64,000 nt of DNA from Gordionus sp. m RMFG-2023 (taxonomy: Eukaryota; Nematomorpha; Gordioida; Chordodea; Parachordodidae), in contig NC_088779.1 in the NCBI RefSeq assembly GCF_954871325.1, positions 28,568,869-28,632,868 on the forward strand. Reading direction: 5' to 3'. The translations under genes were made by a program, and so were the position numbers. Below are positions 39,701 through 50,401 of this stretch, in pieces. The notes under the pieces were generated by a model. The model was not told the origin of the DNA, ran no database searches, and worked only from the letters and a program-made list of their open reading frames with translations. Within the stretch, counting starts at the first letter, position 1, and every line of letters starts with the position of its first letter.

Positions 39701-40511
39701 GTTACCCTGAAAAATATTGCCCAAGCCTCAAGATTTCACTAATAGATGTCCAAACCTTTTTGCAATCTAAGAGCAAAACCTTCAAGCTTGTTTAATATAT
39801 TTCTGGATAAAATATAGAGTTGCCATTTTTAAAAATTGGCTCAAATGTAACTTAACAACTATAAACAAATGCACTATGGGAATAATTTATTCCAAAGTCT
39901 GACATAAAACTATCTAAATTTTTAGTTTTAAAATATTTTAAATAATAGAAGTCATAACCATCCTGGATTCTCAAAGACATTACGAACAATCGGAGCAGGT
40001 ATCAGGCAATTGTAAAATCCAAGTCCTATATAATTTCTCCATATTTTATTCAAATTTCCAATCTCCAAACATTTTTTTAATATTTTATGTTCTCCTTTGT
40101 AAAATTTAAAATAATATGGTCAAAGGTATTTTTGTTTTACTTACCAATAGCATCAGATAAATTTAGATCTCTATTTAATTGTATATTTTTAGGAATTATT
40201 TGATCAATCAATTGGTTTAAATTCTACATGTTATGATTAAATATAAATGTTAACATCTCATTATTAAAATATAAAAAGTGGGATTTATAATAAAGGGAAT
40301 GGAAAATTAATGATAAAATTATAAAGCCATACATTACTTTAATTCCTAGATAATTCAACATTACTGAAATCTCATTTTGGCTAGGGCCTATGTGTTTATT
40401 AACAAATTTTGAAATATTGAATTTTCCCATGTTCTTTCTTTTTGAAATCGGCGGGTGTAAACATATGTTTTTAATAGCAGCCTTATAATCCGCAGAAATA
40501 ATTGAAAACAT
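22126..40511 (-). CDS. GLDC: Glycine dehydrogenase (decarboxylating), P-protein of the glycine cleavage system (complete, 25 exons)
   Basis: PLP-dependent mitochondrial P-protein: decarboxylates glycine and passes the aminomethyl group to H-protein. Exons (minus): 40511-40338, 40223-40145, 40094-39959, 39532-39368, 39170-39093, 37861-37705, 37261-37065, 36918-36822, 33931-33826, 33526-33387, 33171-33091, 32567-32479, 31570-31486, 30634-30593, 30434-30292, 30167-30083, 29631-29506, 27471-27392, 26779-26710, 25884-25772, 25404-25133, 24742-24539, 23733-23669, 23055-22975, 22209-22126. All junctions are GT-AG and every phase agrees, giving 982 aa. Diagnostic segments: [71 protein letters not shown], and [18 protein letters not shown] with the PLP lysine. 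The first 35 residues are poor in acidic residues, as a mitochondrial presequence would be. The gene appears intact; human GLDC also has 25 exons (recalled). Confidence 0.95.
22761..22895. mobile_element. hAT-like MITE, short copy
   Basis: TGTTGTTAGACGGCTAACCC on the left and CGAGACGTTTAACAACACT on the right, in the intron between GLDC exons 24 and 25. Confidence 0.65.
23845..24090. mobile_element. hAT-like MITE, degraded
   Basis: GGTTAAATGTCGGCTAATTCGGCTCAATC on the left and AATATTGAGTTAACCGTTTT with CAGCTCAAATCGAGCC on the right belong to the same family. A related left end recurs near 24270 (GGTTAAATATATAGCTAATTC). Confidence 0.5.
25453..25619. repeat. Tandem repeat carrying the palindrome TTTCCGGCGGAAA
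   Basis: Four perfect TTTCCGGCGGAAA motifs at 25453, 25489, 25528 and 25567, and a fifth decayed one (TTTCCTAGTGAAA) at 25607, spaced 36-40 bp by AT-rich CAATATTTTTTTAAAAAATG-type linkers. It begins 50 bp upstream of GLDC exon 21. The open frame across it on the minus strand is repeat-generated. Confidence 0.9.
25974..26170. mobile_element. hAT-like MITE, right end truncated
   Basis: AGTGTTGTTAAATGGCTCGA on the left; internal CTCAATATTTTTGCCAG and AAAATATTGAGTTAGCC blocks; the right terminal repeat is lost. Confidence 0.65.
26458..26645. mobile_element. hAT-like MITE, left end truncated
   Basis: Begins within CTAACTCAATATTTTAGCC and ends ATCGAGCCGATTAACAAACGCT. The interior closely matches the neighbouring copy at 25974 (CGCTAATAGATGTC, TTTTATGCCATCGTT). 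Confidence 0.65.
28031..28262. repeat. Tandem duplication of about 115 bp
   Basis: Two adjacent copies share GAAATAAGAA.GCAG.CGATAATATAATTTTGAAAGACAAATCC and AGAAACTTGTTTAAAATTT and end with GACAACCTCA. It lies in the GLDC intron between exons 17 and 18. The open frames here are shadows of the repeat. Confidence 0.85.
30677..30760. repeat. CTTT microsatellite
   Basis: Runs of CTTT interrupted by TTATTTCCCT, directly abutting the MITE that starts at 30762. Confidence 0.9.
30762..30954. mobile_element. hAT-like MITE
   Basis: AGTGTTGTTAAATGACTAG on the left, CGAGCCGTTTAAGCAACACT on the right, with the family interior between. Confidence 0.7.
30997..31480. repeat. Three tandem units of about 180 bp
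   Basis: Units begin near 30997, 31172 and 31356 with AAAAAGGCCTAAATTTG (variants) and share CAATATGTCTTAGCTAAGC and TTCTAAGTTGAGACTGAGC. The second unit ends with a MITE right terminus (CGAGCCGTTTAATAACACT at about 31310-31331). The array stops six bases before GLDC exon 13. Confidence 0.85.
32202..32280. repeat. GC-rich tandem repeat
   Basis: A unit of about 26 bp, CGGCCCGGGTTTTATATTTT followed by CGGGTA, occurs two and a half times in an otherwise AT-rich GLDC intron. It resembles the subterminal repeats of the hAT group whose ends read CTAGAG.TCTGCA. Confidence 0.75.
34200..35616. mobile_element. Foldback-type element with terminal inverted repeats of about 390 bp
   Basis: 34200-34590 matches the reverse complement of 35215-35616. 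Outer ends both read GGTGAATTCCATAT; inner ends meet at GATGAACAT with AATCCTAGACTGGG. Arms contain AAAGCGCGGAAAAA and CGCTAAGATATGGCCG. The centre of about 620 bp has no coding frame. Flanks are TA repeats, so the target duplication is ambiguous. Confidence 0.85.
35646..36086 (-). pseudogene. hAT transposase, C-terminal part
   Basis: Reads [21 protein letters not shown] at the start, an Asn-rich run with a frameshift near 35880, then [20 protein letters not shown], the hATC dimerisation motif (LP.SSA..ERLFS). The catalytic N-terminal part is absent. It is a remnant of the transposase that would have moved the 34031-36643 element. Confidence 0.8.
37330..37510. repeat. Decayed hAT-like end with GTTACTTT/ACGCGTTAC repeats
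   Basis: Contains several copies of TAACGCG, AAGTAACGCG and ATCGCGTTACC in both orientations, as in subterminal regions of hAT elements. No second boundary was found. Lies between GLDC exons 6 and 7. Confidence 0.4.
39649..39862. mobile_element. hAT-like MITE
   Basis: TGTTGTTAAACAGCTCAATT on the left and GGCTCAAATGTAACTTAACAACT on the right; interior CTCAGTATGTTACCCTG and GCCTCAAGATTTCACTAATAG. Lies between GLDC exons 3 and 4. Confidence 0.7.
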
Positions 40512-43500
40512 AAATTTTTAAAAATTGGTCTTACTCAAGATTTGTAAAAAAAATTTTAAGTATTTAATTAGCAACATATTATAAATTTTATTTATCTTAT
40601 GATTAGTAGAATAATTCTCCTGAATTTTACTTATTTAAAATTAAAAATATACAGCATAAATTTTTTATGAAATTGGATAAAATAAACAGTACCGTCACTA
40701 GAGTGGGAAAATAGGGGCTTGGCTCTAAGGAGCCTCCTGAAAGTTTTTATATACCCTTAGAAAAGAAGCATTTTGAAAATATTAGTTTATAAAAAAAGGG
40801 TTATTTTGTAAAATAATTTTTCGCTTTTACACAATATTTATTCAAATTAATAGAAAAACTTAGTAAATAAAGTCAAAAATATTATAAAATTACAAAATAA
40901 GTTATAATTTTAAGATTATTGGGAAAAATATATAATATTAGTAAGTAAATCATAATTATATAAAGTTTTTAATTTTGCTGTCTTTTATTGACCGAGATCC
41001 AAGTTTCCTTTTAGCGTCAACGTTATTATTGGGTGCAAAATACCCTAATTCTATCTTATAAATAGGATATTCAATTAGGGGGTTTTCGTCATTGAGAATA
41101 TAAAGATGTGATAGTAGCATTTTATTATGTTTAAGGGCTAACCTTTGACGTAGGTAGAATCCCTCATTGGGATCCTCGGTCCTAGCAGATATCCTTTTTC
41201 CCAGCCTTTAAAGAAGGCCAGGGTATGTGGGCCACACAAAGTTAGAGTCGTGGCGACTAATGGTAGGAATGTAAAGTTGGCAAGAATCGATGGCGAATAT
41301 TTAGCTAGTTTATTCTTCTCGCTGTCTATTAGAGCATCTCTATTTATATTGGAAGGGGCAAGAAAATCGATGCATAAAAAATCCAGGTTAGGAATTCCCC
41401 CCTCTTTAAAGGAATCATACCATCAGGCCGCTTACAATATTATTATGAGAATCATATTGATGATAAACATAATGGTGAGAATCATAATTTATAAAGAGAT
41501 AAATTGATGATAGACTTGATTAGGAGAATTATAATTCTTGGTGAAATAAAATTGATGATAGACTACTTATGAGAATCATAATTTATAAGGGTTAAAACGG
41601 TTAAGAGAATTTTCATGTGAATAGAATACAATGTATTGTAGATCATTAGAAGATTATGGAATATGTATATATTTTTATAATAACTTTTGTAGATGGCGTC
41701 ATACTTCCGCTTAGGAATTAAGATTATAAAGATGGAAATTAGAGAGGTGAACGTATCAGTAGAATCTAACAGATAGATGGAAGCTGCGAGAACGGAAGCG
41801 CAATAAAGATATGGAGAACTCCTGCAGGAAATACCCAAAAGACAACGATTCGAACGAAGAATTGAACAACCATATTGGGTTAAGAAAAACCGTCTAGAAT
41901 GTTGGTCGTGCGGAGAGATGCGCAAGTTGAGGTTCTGTCCAATAGCAGTAGAGACCTCAAGTAACAATACAGCTTTTTCGGTGCGGGAGAATGGGGAACC
42001 AACGAAAGATGCAGTGGAAGGTTAGTCTTGGGTGGTTGGTATTATATTCACGTAAATCATTTGAATAATATAAATTATATTTTTATATAATTAGTTAGTT
42101 GGTGAATATGCTATCGACGATTGTTAAGTATTAATTTGAATATGCAGTCTAGGAATTTTTTTTTTTATGAACTTTAATATACTTGTAATTTTTATTATTT
42201 TTTATGAATTTCTAATGTACTTGTAATTTTTTTTGCATATTTAAAAAAATGTATATAAATGAAAAAATTTTTAAAATAAAAGTTAGTTATCTGGTTTTAT
42301 AATTTGAAGAAAATTAGTATTGTTGTAAAAAATTTAAGATATAAAATTTGGTTTAGTGAAAAACAGGAGTCGTAAGTTTTATTCACAGAATTATTTAATT
42401 TTTTATATATTCTTTTTTATTAATACTAGGTTCCATTAAGTTCATTAAAGTCTCTCCCACGAGCTCTTCGACAACTTGATTACAATTTAATAAGGAATTG
42501 TAACAAATATCATTGTATTATTACGATAAGCCTATAATAGAAGTATTGAATAATTTTTTTGCAGCACATCTAATAATTTAAGAGATAACTCTCCAATGAA
42601 TAACAGTTATAATATTTTAAAAAAATTTAAAAAGCATTTTTATAATAAAAAAAGGTTAAACTCATCATTATTTTTATAAAAATCTAATATGGCCAAAGGC
42701 CTACAATAAATGGACTTAAAGAACTCCAATAAAATTTGCGGGGAAAACCGCCGGATAATAGTGCCCTCATAACAAAATCCTGGTTACGATATGAAGTTTA
42801 AAATGAAGCTTTATACATTTGAAGTACATATTTATCTTTTTGTATATTATTTTTCGCAGGGGTTCGAACCAACCCCGAACCCGGAAAAGAAAATCTAGGT
42901 TTTTGGGGAAAAAATTTGAACCCGAACCGAACATGAGAATTTTATTTGAGTCCGGGTTCAGTGCATTGTTTAAATTAATATAAGATATTTGTATAGTTGT
43001 AAATACAAATACAAATAATTTACTCGACATTTTAGAATATTTTTAGATTTTCATTTAGGTGAAGTGTTAATAAATTTTAAACGACTAAATTCATTTACGC
43101 CATTTTTTAAATTTTTTTTAAATTTATTCTCAAAGATTCCTATTAGATTGTTAATAAATTTTAAACAATTAAATTCATTTACGCCATTTATTTTTAATTT
43201 TTAACTTATTCTCAAAGATTATTCATTAGAGGAAAATGAAAGTGAACAAGTCAAAGTAAAAAATTATTATATTAGATATTGTTAATTTAAAAAAATATGT
43301 CTAAATAAAAAAATTATTAAATCTATACATGACTATGCTTTGTATTTTTAACTATATTTTGCCTATAAATAGAATAAAAAAATCTATTTTTTATACTAAA
43401 TTTATGTCTAGTTTTTTTAATTATGATTTAAATATGGGATATTTTTTTTTATCAATTCAAAAATTCTTAAACCCGAACTAAACCCGGTACCAACCCCGGG

Positions 43501-43650
43501 TTCACAAATATTTCCCTAAACCGAACCCGAACCAACCTATTTTTTAACCTTAAACCGAACCCTGGAAAAATTTCGCCGTTCTCATCCCTCGTGTTACGGC
43601 TATATGTTAACATAAGGGGGAAATTTTTATATTAACTTTCTTTTGGTTAA
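40512..43650. other. Intergenic region upstream of GLDC with repeat fossils
   Basis: The GLDC promoter should lie just above 40511; no clear motif is visible. A patch at 40690-40745 (CAGTACCGTCACTAGAG, GGGGCTTGGCTC) resembles the CAGTGGCGT hAT ends. Segments at 42855-42965 and 43470-43590 are rich in CCCGAACC-type repeats. Moderately GC-richer sequence at 41000-42020 is treated separately. Confidence 0.45.
41740..42019 (+). pseudogene. Possible gag fragment with a degenerate zinc knuckle
   Basis: Plus frame reads RIEQPYWVKKNRLECWSCGEM followed by RKLRFCP, resembling the basic region and CCHC knuckle of retroelement gags (C..CG....... CP), but the His is missing and the frame is short. The longer minus-strand ORF over the same bases has no recognisable motif. 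Weak call. Confidence 0.3.
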
Positions 43651-43664
43651 ATAATAATATATAT

Positions 43665-44028
43665 GTTAGCGGCAATGTGTTTTTTTCCGGCAATGTGTTA
43701 CCTTTTCAACTTTAAAACAATTTTTTAGCGCGTTTTTTTAAATTTAAAAATCTGATTTTACCGGAAATGAATTCCAGCATGTTTGCAATACCCATCTTAT
43801 GAATTGTAGATAATTTTACCTTTAAATTTTGAGTTAATTATAATTTATATGAAAAATCTATGGAAGAAATAATATAAATTATATTAGGTTCAAAAGCTCA
43901 TGATAAAATTATCTTAGGGTAGGTATTCCAATGATAGAATACATTTGCGGTAAAATCAGATTTTTAAATTTAAAAAAACGCGCTAAAAAATTTTTTTAAA
44001 GTTGAAAAAGTAACACATTGCCGCTAAC
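43665..44028. mobile_element. Small non-autonomous TIR element
   Basis: Ends GTTAGCGGCAATGTG and CACATTGCCGCTAAC are exact inverted repeats. About 100 bp inside each end also match in inverted orientation (TTGAAAAAGTAACAC, ACGCGCTAAAAAA, AAATCAGATTTTTAAATT). The left end has an extra partial copy of the terminal motif (CCGGCAATGTGTTAC). No transposase; family not recognised. Confidence 0.75.
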
Positions 44029-44579
44029 GTATATAATATATATTAAATTGATTTAATATAATTTATTTTCTTGTTAAAAATAATATTCAAATGTTTTTCT
44101 TTTTTTATTGTATTTTTAGTAGTAATAGAAATCTTTCATTTTTTTTTATTAAGTATCCAAAATAATCATCATAATTTATTATTCAAATTCATATCAAATA
44201 AATATAATAAGAAAAATAAACATTTTACAAAAAATAACAAAAACAACAATTTAATACATATCATTTATCCTTAATCTATCTGGTGTTTCGATCGTATCCT
44301 TTTGGGATATCGATCTTGACTTGTATCTTCTTCCTCCCTCTCTTTTGATTCATTTCTTCGTTATTTTTTATTACATTCTCTTTGTTTACTATCTCTTCGG
44401 TTTTCTCTACTTCAGTTCTCTCTTCTAATTCGTATTCTTCAATCAATATATTTTCGGTTTTTCTTAATTGGTCAGTAGGACGTATAATCGTATTACCCGC
44501 TATACTTACTTCATAACGTTGTGATCCGAGTATGCCTTTAATAATGGCTTCTTCCCATTTTATTTCTTTATTATTGTAA

Positions 44580-45400
44580 AGGCGTGATCAAACTTTTTCA
44601 TTTATCTGGAATTTTTGATTGTGATATTCTAACTTCTCCTTTTTGTTCCCCCGTTCGAATATTTGACAATCCTATATTCTTTAAATATAGGTAGTATTTC
44701 AGTGGGACTTTGTTCAGTTTCTGTCCCTGGTGTATTTCTGTAATTGTAGAGAAAAATAGCTAGACTGGTTTCTAAATCCCTCTCGTTTCTTTTATTCATA
44801 CCCTGTTTAAAAGTTCGAACTAAACGTTCAGCCATGCCGTTTGTCTGAGTATAGTAAGGACTTCCATGCACTAATTGAATCCCGTTTTTTCACAAAAATT
44901 ATTGAAATCTTTGCTGCTGAATTGGGGTCCGTAATCAGAAACGATTATCTCGGGAAATCCGAATCTTGCAAAAATATTTCTAAATATTTTTATTGTGCTT
45001 TCGGTTGTAGTGTTAATCATGGGAACTATTTCTGGCCAGCGACTGCTGGCATCTATCTCTACCAACCATAATGATTTTGAAATGGTTCAGCATAATTATT
45101 ATGTACTCGGTGCCATGTTTTGGTGGTTTTGGCCAATTTTAAATTGCTGTCTTTTGAGGCATATCGTGTTGTTCCTGGCATTCTCTACGTTTTTCTACCC
45201 ATGTTTTTATATCTTGATTTAAATTAGCCCACCACGCGTATTGTCATGCTCTCATCTTCATTTTTACCATTCCGATATGTCCTTGATGTATCATGTCAAA
45301 CACGTTGTTTCGGTATTGTTGTGGTATTATCATTTTAGTTCTCCATAATAAACAACCTCTCTCTGTTCTCTCCTTTGGCTATACTCCTTTAAACATGCAT
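44580..45400 (-). pseudogene. pol: Integrase region of the second LTR element
   Basis: Zinc-binding part at 45400-45190 (MIHQGHIGMVK, then C..C in RRECQEQ region), core at 45065-44629 with VEIDASSRWPEI (Asp), IVSDYGPQFSSKDF (Asp) and NGMAERLVRTFKQGM (Glu), then NYRNTPGTETEQSPTEIL. All three catalytic acids are visible but in frames that are not continuous. A Lys/Arg-rich tail follows toward the LTR. Confidence 0.78.
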
Positions 45401-45416
45401 CATAGTTTATTGGCCA

Positions 45417-46033
45417 TCAATCTATTGTATATCTGTATACTTTAGAAATTATATCATCTCGCATTGTTTCTCTTTCAATTTCACTTGCATTTAAAGGTGC
45501 TTCTCCCACCTGTATTTGATATAGCGTTTCTTCTTTTGAAATTGGAGTTCCCTTTATAGGTAATCTAGATAGCATGTCAGCATTTGCTATTTGTTTACTA
45601 CTTTTGACTTCTATTTCATATTGGTAACCTGCTAATAATAAAGCACATCTCTGTATTCTGGCAGTAGATGTTATTGGTATATCTTTTCTTGGATAAAATA
45701 AACTCATTAATGGCTTGTGGTCTGTTTGTAATGTGAACTTTTTTCCATATATAAATTCTTTGAATTTTGTAACCCCAATTATGATGGCAAGAGCTTCTCT
45801 TTCTATTTGGCTATAATTTTTTCAGCTGCATTTAGCGTTCTTGAGGCGAATAAAATTGGTCTCTCCTTACCCCCTTCTATATGTGATATTACTGCCCCAA
45901 TTCCTATGGCTGATGCATTTGTTGCTAATATAATGGGTAATTTTGGATCATGATGTTGTAATATTGAAGTACTACTAATTTCTTGCTTTTTTTTTATACG
46001 CGTCTTTGCATTCATTAGTCCATCTCCAAACAA
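45417..46033 (-). pseudogene. pol: RNase H region of the second LTR element
   Basis: Upstream part reads PIILATNASAIGIGAVISH and ERPILFASRTLNAAE; downstream part reads ALLLAGYQYEIEVKSSKQ and NADMLSRLPI. The usual catalytic TDAS is TNAS here, so a catalytic Asp is replaced by Asn. A frameshift separates the two halves. Confidence 0.75.
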
Positions 46034-46059
46034 CTGCCTTTTATAATAATTTGTATAAT

Positions 46060-46917
46060 GGTTTGGCTCTGACTGCTAAGTTTGAAATAAATTTTGAATA
46101 GTATGTTACTGACCCTAGAAATGACTGTAATTGTTTCAAATTCGTTGGTTCTGGTGCTTTTTTAACTGCCTCAGTATTTTTTCGGTAGTTGTGATTCCGT
46201 TTATATTAAATGTTGTTGTCCAATTTACATTTTCCTATTTATAGCTTGATTCCATTTTTGTCTAGACATTTACGTACCTTATTTAAATTTGTTTCGTGTT
46301 TCTCTCTATTTTTCCCGGTTATTATAATATCATCTAAATAACAAGCTACTCCTTCAAAACCTTATAATAAATTCTCGATGGCTCGTTGAAATATTGCTGG
46401 AGAAGACATTATAAAAGGTAGTCTTGTATATTTAAATAATCCTTTATGCGTATTGATTACAAGATATTTTTGAGACTCTTCCCCACTTTAATTTGAAAAT
46501 AGGCATCTGAGAGATCTGAAAATTCCTCTCCTTTTCCCTAATTGGCTAATAAATCTTGGATTCTTGGTATTGGATATGAATCAATTAATATTTTGATTTA
46601 TAGTTCTTTTAAAATCCCCGTAAATTCTTAATGTTTTATCTTTCTTTTGAACAATTACTATGGGTGATGCATAAAGTGAATGATTAATTTTCTCTATTAC
46701 TCCTATTTTTTTGCAATCTATCTAAATCTTCTTCAACTTTATCTTTTAGAGCGTATGGTACGGGACGTGATTTACAGAAAATTGGTTTCTCATTTTTCAT
46801 ATATATTTGTGCCTTAAAATCTTTCAAGCAGCCTAATTCTTCGGTAAATAATTGAGGAGATTCATTTTGTATATTAATATTATTTATTTGTATGGTCCTT
46901 TCAGGTAATTCAGTCAT
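46060..46917 (-). pseudogene. pol: Broken reverse transcriptase of the second LTR element
   Basis: Fragments in correct order: KDKTLRIYGDFKRTINQ, HKGLFKYTRLPFIMSSPAIF, the YLDD catalytic box within GVACYLDDIIITGK, and EKHETNLNKV. At least four stops or frameshifts separate them. Family knowledge: FQRAIE and Y.DD mark metazoan Ty3/gypsy-type RT. Confidence 0.8.
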
Positions 46918-47303
46918 TTTGGGAAATTTTCCAATAAGATTTTTGTATATCCTTTTGTAATTATGAGAGGTAGTTCTAATGTTCGCCCTTTATATTGTAC
47001 TTTTACTACAGTCTGACCTAATAGTTGTATATCGATTCCTGTATAGTTTTTAAGTTTTAGCAAGCAATTTGTTATTTCAGGTCGATTAAATTTATTTTTC
47101 CAATCTATTTCGTTAATTATGCTTACCCCAGCTCCAGTATCTAATTCCATTCTGATATCACTGTTGTTAATTTTGACATCCACCCAAAATTCTGGATTAT
47201 ATTCGTTTGTTTTATTATTAATAAAATTCACAATTTTTTTTCTACAGACTGGATCAATGTGCCCAATTTTGTTGTATAACACGTGACATTCTTGAAAAGA
47301 CAA
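46914..47303 (-). pseudogene. pol: Retropepsin-like protease of the second LTR element
   Basis: Contains a remnant zinc knuckle (CHVLYNKIGHIDPVC) followed by an aspartic protease with MELDTGAGVSII and a flap region (LLGQTVVKVQYKGRTLELPL). The active-site Asp-Thr-Gly is intact in this 129-codon open segment, but the flanking polyprotein is broken. Confidence 0.75.
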
Positions 47304-47986
47304 TTTTCCCTTCTATGGTTTCCGTCACAGGTGTTTCATGGATTTGGTTTTTTGTAGCTCGCATTATTATATGATTTTGATTGTTTGTCATTATCATTAT
47401 TAACTTTTTTAATTTTATTTACATTATCATTATGTTCCTCTTCTATATGATCGATTTTAGTTTCATCATTTTGTATTAATTTTTTATTTTTTATTGCTGT
47501 CTCTACTGCAGTAGCTATCTGAATAGCTTTATTTATGTCTATATCGTCTTCGGATAGTAATCTTTGTAAAAATTTTGGATATTTTATTCCGAATATAAAT
47601 TTATCTCTTAATGCAGTATGTAAATATTCCCCAAAATCACAAGTCGTTGCTAATTTCCGTACATTTTATATATAGTCTATTAGTTTTTCATCATTTTGTT
47701 GATTATATTGATAAAAATTATATCTCACTACTAATATATTAGGTTTGAGATGAAAATGTTTGATTAAAATATTATGTATTTCTAATACCTCTTTGTTTCC
47801 CGGAGTATCAGGTGCACATAAATTTACCAGTATTTTGCAAGTATAACACTTTATTGTTGTTAATAACAGAGATTTTTCTTGTGATGATGTTAAACTTGGT
47901 TGTGTGCTTATAAATTCTTAAAATAAGTTGTACCAATCTTTGTAACACAGGTTTGAAACCGTTAGACTTTTTATAGATTGCGACAT
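47300..47986 (-). pseudogene. gag: Degraded gag of the second LTR element
   Basis: ATG at 47986 reads MSQSIKSLTVSNLCYKDWYN, then a stop; further frames show DTPGNKEVLEIHNILIKHF and YNFYQYNQQNDEKLIDYI, in the capsid-like order seen in this gag class. The ATG lies only 8 bases after the inferred 5' LTR end. It is joined downstream to a Lys/Asn-rich region and a poor zinc knuckle. Several in-frame stops. Confidence 0.6.
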
Positions 47987-48141
47987 TTTTGTAATGTATT
48001 TTTAGTAGTAATAGAATTCTTTCATTTTTTTATTTAATATCCAAAATAATCATCATAATTTATTATTCAAATTCATATCAAATTATATAATAATAAAATT
48101 AAACATTTTACAAAAAATAACACTAAGAACAATTTAATACA

Positions 48142-50401
48142 TTACATATCATATACAATTAACTTTTACCAAAAAAAAATATATTGATAAATTGTGAAAA
48201 TAATAATTATTTTATTACTTAAATAAATAACTTTAATTCTTGTCTAACTCGATCCTTAAAATTCCTTCAAGGTTAAATAACATAATAACTTTGACTAAAA
48301 CCTATCTATCACATATTAAATATAAAATTTTTCCGAATTACATGCTAAATATATTTATTATTTTTATATGTACTTCAAATTAATAAAATTTTTTAAAAAA
48401 TATAACTATTATATAAAAAATATTTTTAAATATAAGATAATTCTCTTAAAAATGATTTTTAGGCAATATTTTCAGGCTAGATTATTTAATTAACCGTTTT
48501 TAAAAATTGGCTAAAAACGCGGTGTTTAAGAACACTAGAGATGCTGAGATTAAATGTATATTTTAAAGATTCCAAAACAAAATATTTAGACTTTAACTAA
48601 CAAAAACCAATATGAATGATCATTCTTCTCTTACTCTTCTCCTCAGTGAAAGACTACTCGAGCAAATTTTAGATTTTGATCATTCAATACATTATTTGAG
48701 TATTAAAATAAGTATATGTATATATATATAGATAACTTACTAATAGAGTGAAACTCGTTGACAAAATATTTCCCTCTTTTTTTATATGGAATCAATCAAT
48801 TTTTATATCATATTCATTTTTATAATAAATATGTTAATGTCTGCAATTTCTTAATAGCATGCATATATAGTATTTATAGTATTTGGTGATTCTACATAAA
48901 TCGAATATTTATATATAGTAGGGGAGACCGGGGATCTGATGAGTACGAGATTCTTGCGAACTTTGGGATTTTTTTTAGAGTAATTGGTTAATTTTTTAAC
49001 CCAATGCATATAGCCTCAATATTCATAAGCGACTATAATTCTTTTAATAACGGATCACATATAAAAATTTTAATAACATAATATATAATTTATCCCCTCA
49101 AGAGTTACTTTTTTAAATGCACTGCAATTTATCAAAAAAAATAATAAAAATTTCAGTTATCCAACAATTCTCTTATATAAATGATTAAACCCTGCATAAA
49201 ATTATTCCTTATTTGAACAAAAGATATGATTAAACTATCATATAATTAAATTTTAAAGCTATTGATAGTGGCTGGGGCTATTATACTTAGAGGTTCATAC
49301 GAGGTTTTTGAGTCATTAGTTATTTTTATTATTGAAATTTAAGTATGGTAATTATAATTCGAGAAAAAAAGAAACAATTAACAAATGATAAAATCATGTA
49401 TATATTTAATGAATATCCATCCTTGCTAGTCGCTATGGTGAAACACATTTAGGTTATGCAACAGTAAAAAGATATAAATCAAGATTAATTGAACACAAGA
49501 TTTTAAATTATTTACATCAAGTCATCAAGAAATCCATTATCTAATAAATGAATCTAAAATGTTTGTGGTTTATCCCATTTGAAATCTTTTTTGGGGCACT
49601 TGGATCTTATGCATTTTTAATCCATTCTATTTGTTTAAATTGTCAATAAATTTCACTAATTTTTTATATTTATTTATTTATTATGGCATATTTTTACAAA
49701 AAAGTATTGCAATATATATTGTTTCAATATTTAAAAATGATCAATATTATGCAGTTCAATAGCGGGGAAAGCTTTCCCGGCAGTAGCTCATACTTTCCCG
49801 AATTTTTTTTCGGAAAAATTAATACTGATAAGAAACTATATTTTTTACAAAATTATTTTTATTTATAGCATAAAAGTAAATAAGTGGAATAAAATGAGAT
49901 ATTATTTATTTAATATTATCAAGTTGTTTATTTTTATTGAGGTTTATCTTTAGGGCTCGCATGTTCCCCGGCCTAACTTGTATATCATTTGGTTGCATAT
50001 AAAATTTTAGGGAATTGATACATGTGTAGCTTTTTATGCACATAATTTCCTTTTTTTTTAAGGAATATATTGAAAGGAACATTTTTTGTGATTAGTTATT
50101 TATAATTATATATAAAATAACTTGTATGATTATTCTGCAAATATTTTCTTTATATTAAAATAATTTTATAATCATATTTTCAGTTTATATAATTATTGCC
50201 TTTATACAATAAATAATGTATTGGGGAACATTTTTTTAATATCATTTAAGGTAAAAATGTACAATGAAGATAGGTACAAATTATATTCTATGATTACTTT
50301 AAATAATTTTCGATATGAATATAATTAACTTATGATAAATTTTTTATAGATATAATATTTTGGAATCAAATTGACAATATGCTTTTAATTTAAAACATGT
50401 T
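48142..50401. other. Intergenic region with a MITE right end
   Basis: AT-rich, no gene seen. A TGTTGTTAAA-family right end lies at about 48460-48538 (AATTAACCGTTTTTAAAAATTGGC, GTGTTTAAGAACACT). Confidence 0.45.

Larger units (their letters stand above)
44109..48141 (-). mobile_element. Second Ty3/gypsy-like LTR retrotransposon, inactivated
   Basis: Direct repeats 44109-44258 and 47995-48141 (TG...CA, about 150 bp, diverged by substitutions and small indels) bound a gag-protease-RT-RNase H-integrase region on the minus strand. Flanks TTTAT and TTACA do not form a clear target duplication. Frames are broken by many stops. Domain order with integrase last is the Ty3/gypsy order. LTR divergence and ORF decay suggest it is older than the 10641 element. 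Confidence 0.85.

Noticed and set aside
48900..49900. ORF at 49683-49868 and nearby sequence as a small gene
   Set aside because: Only 61 codons, AT-driven residues, no signal or homology.
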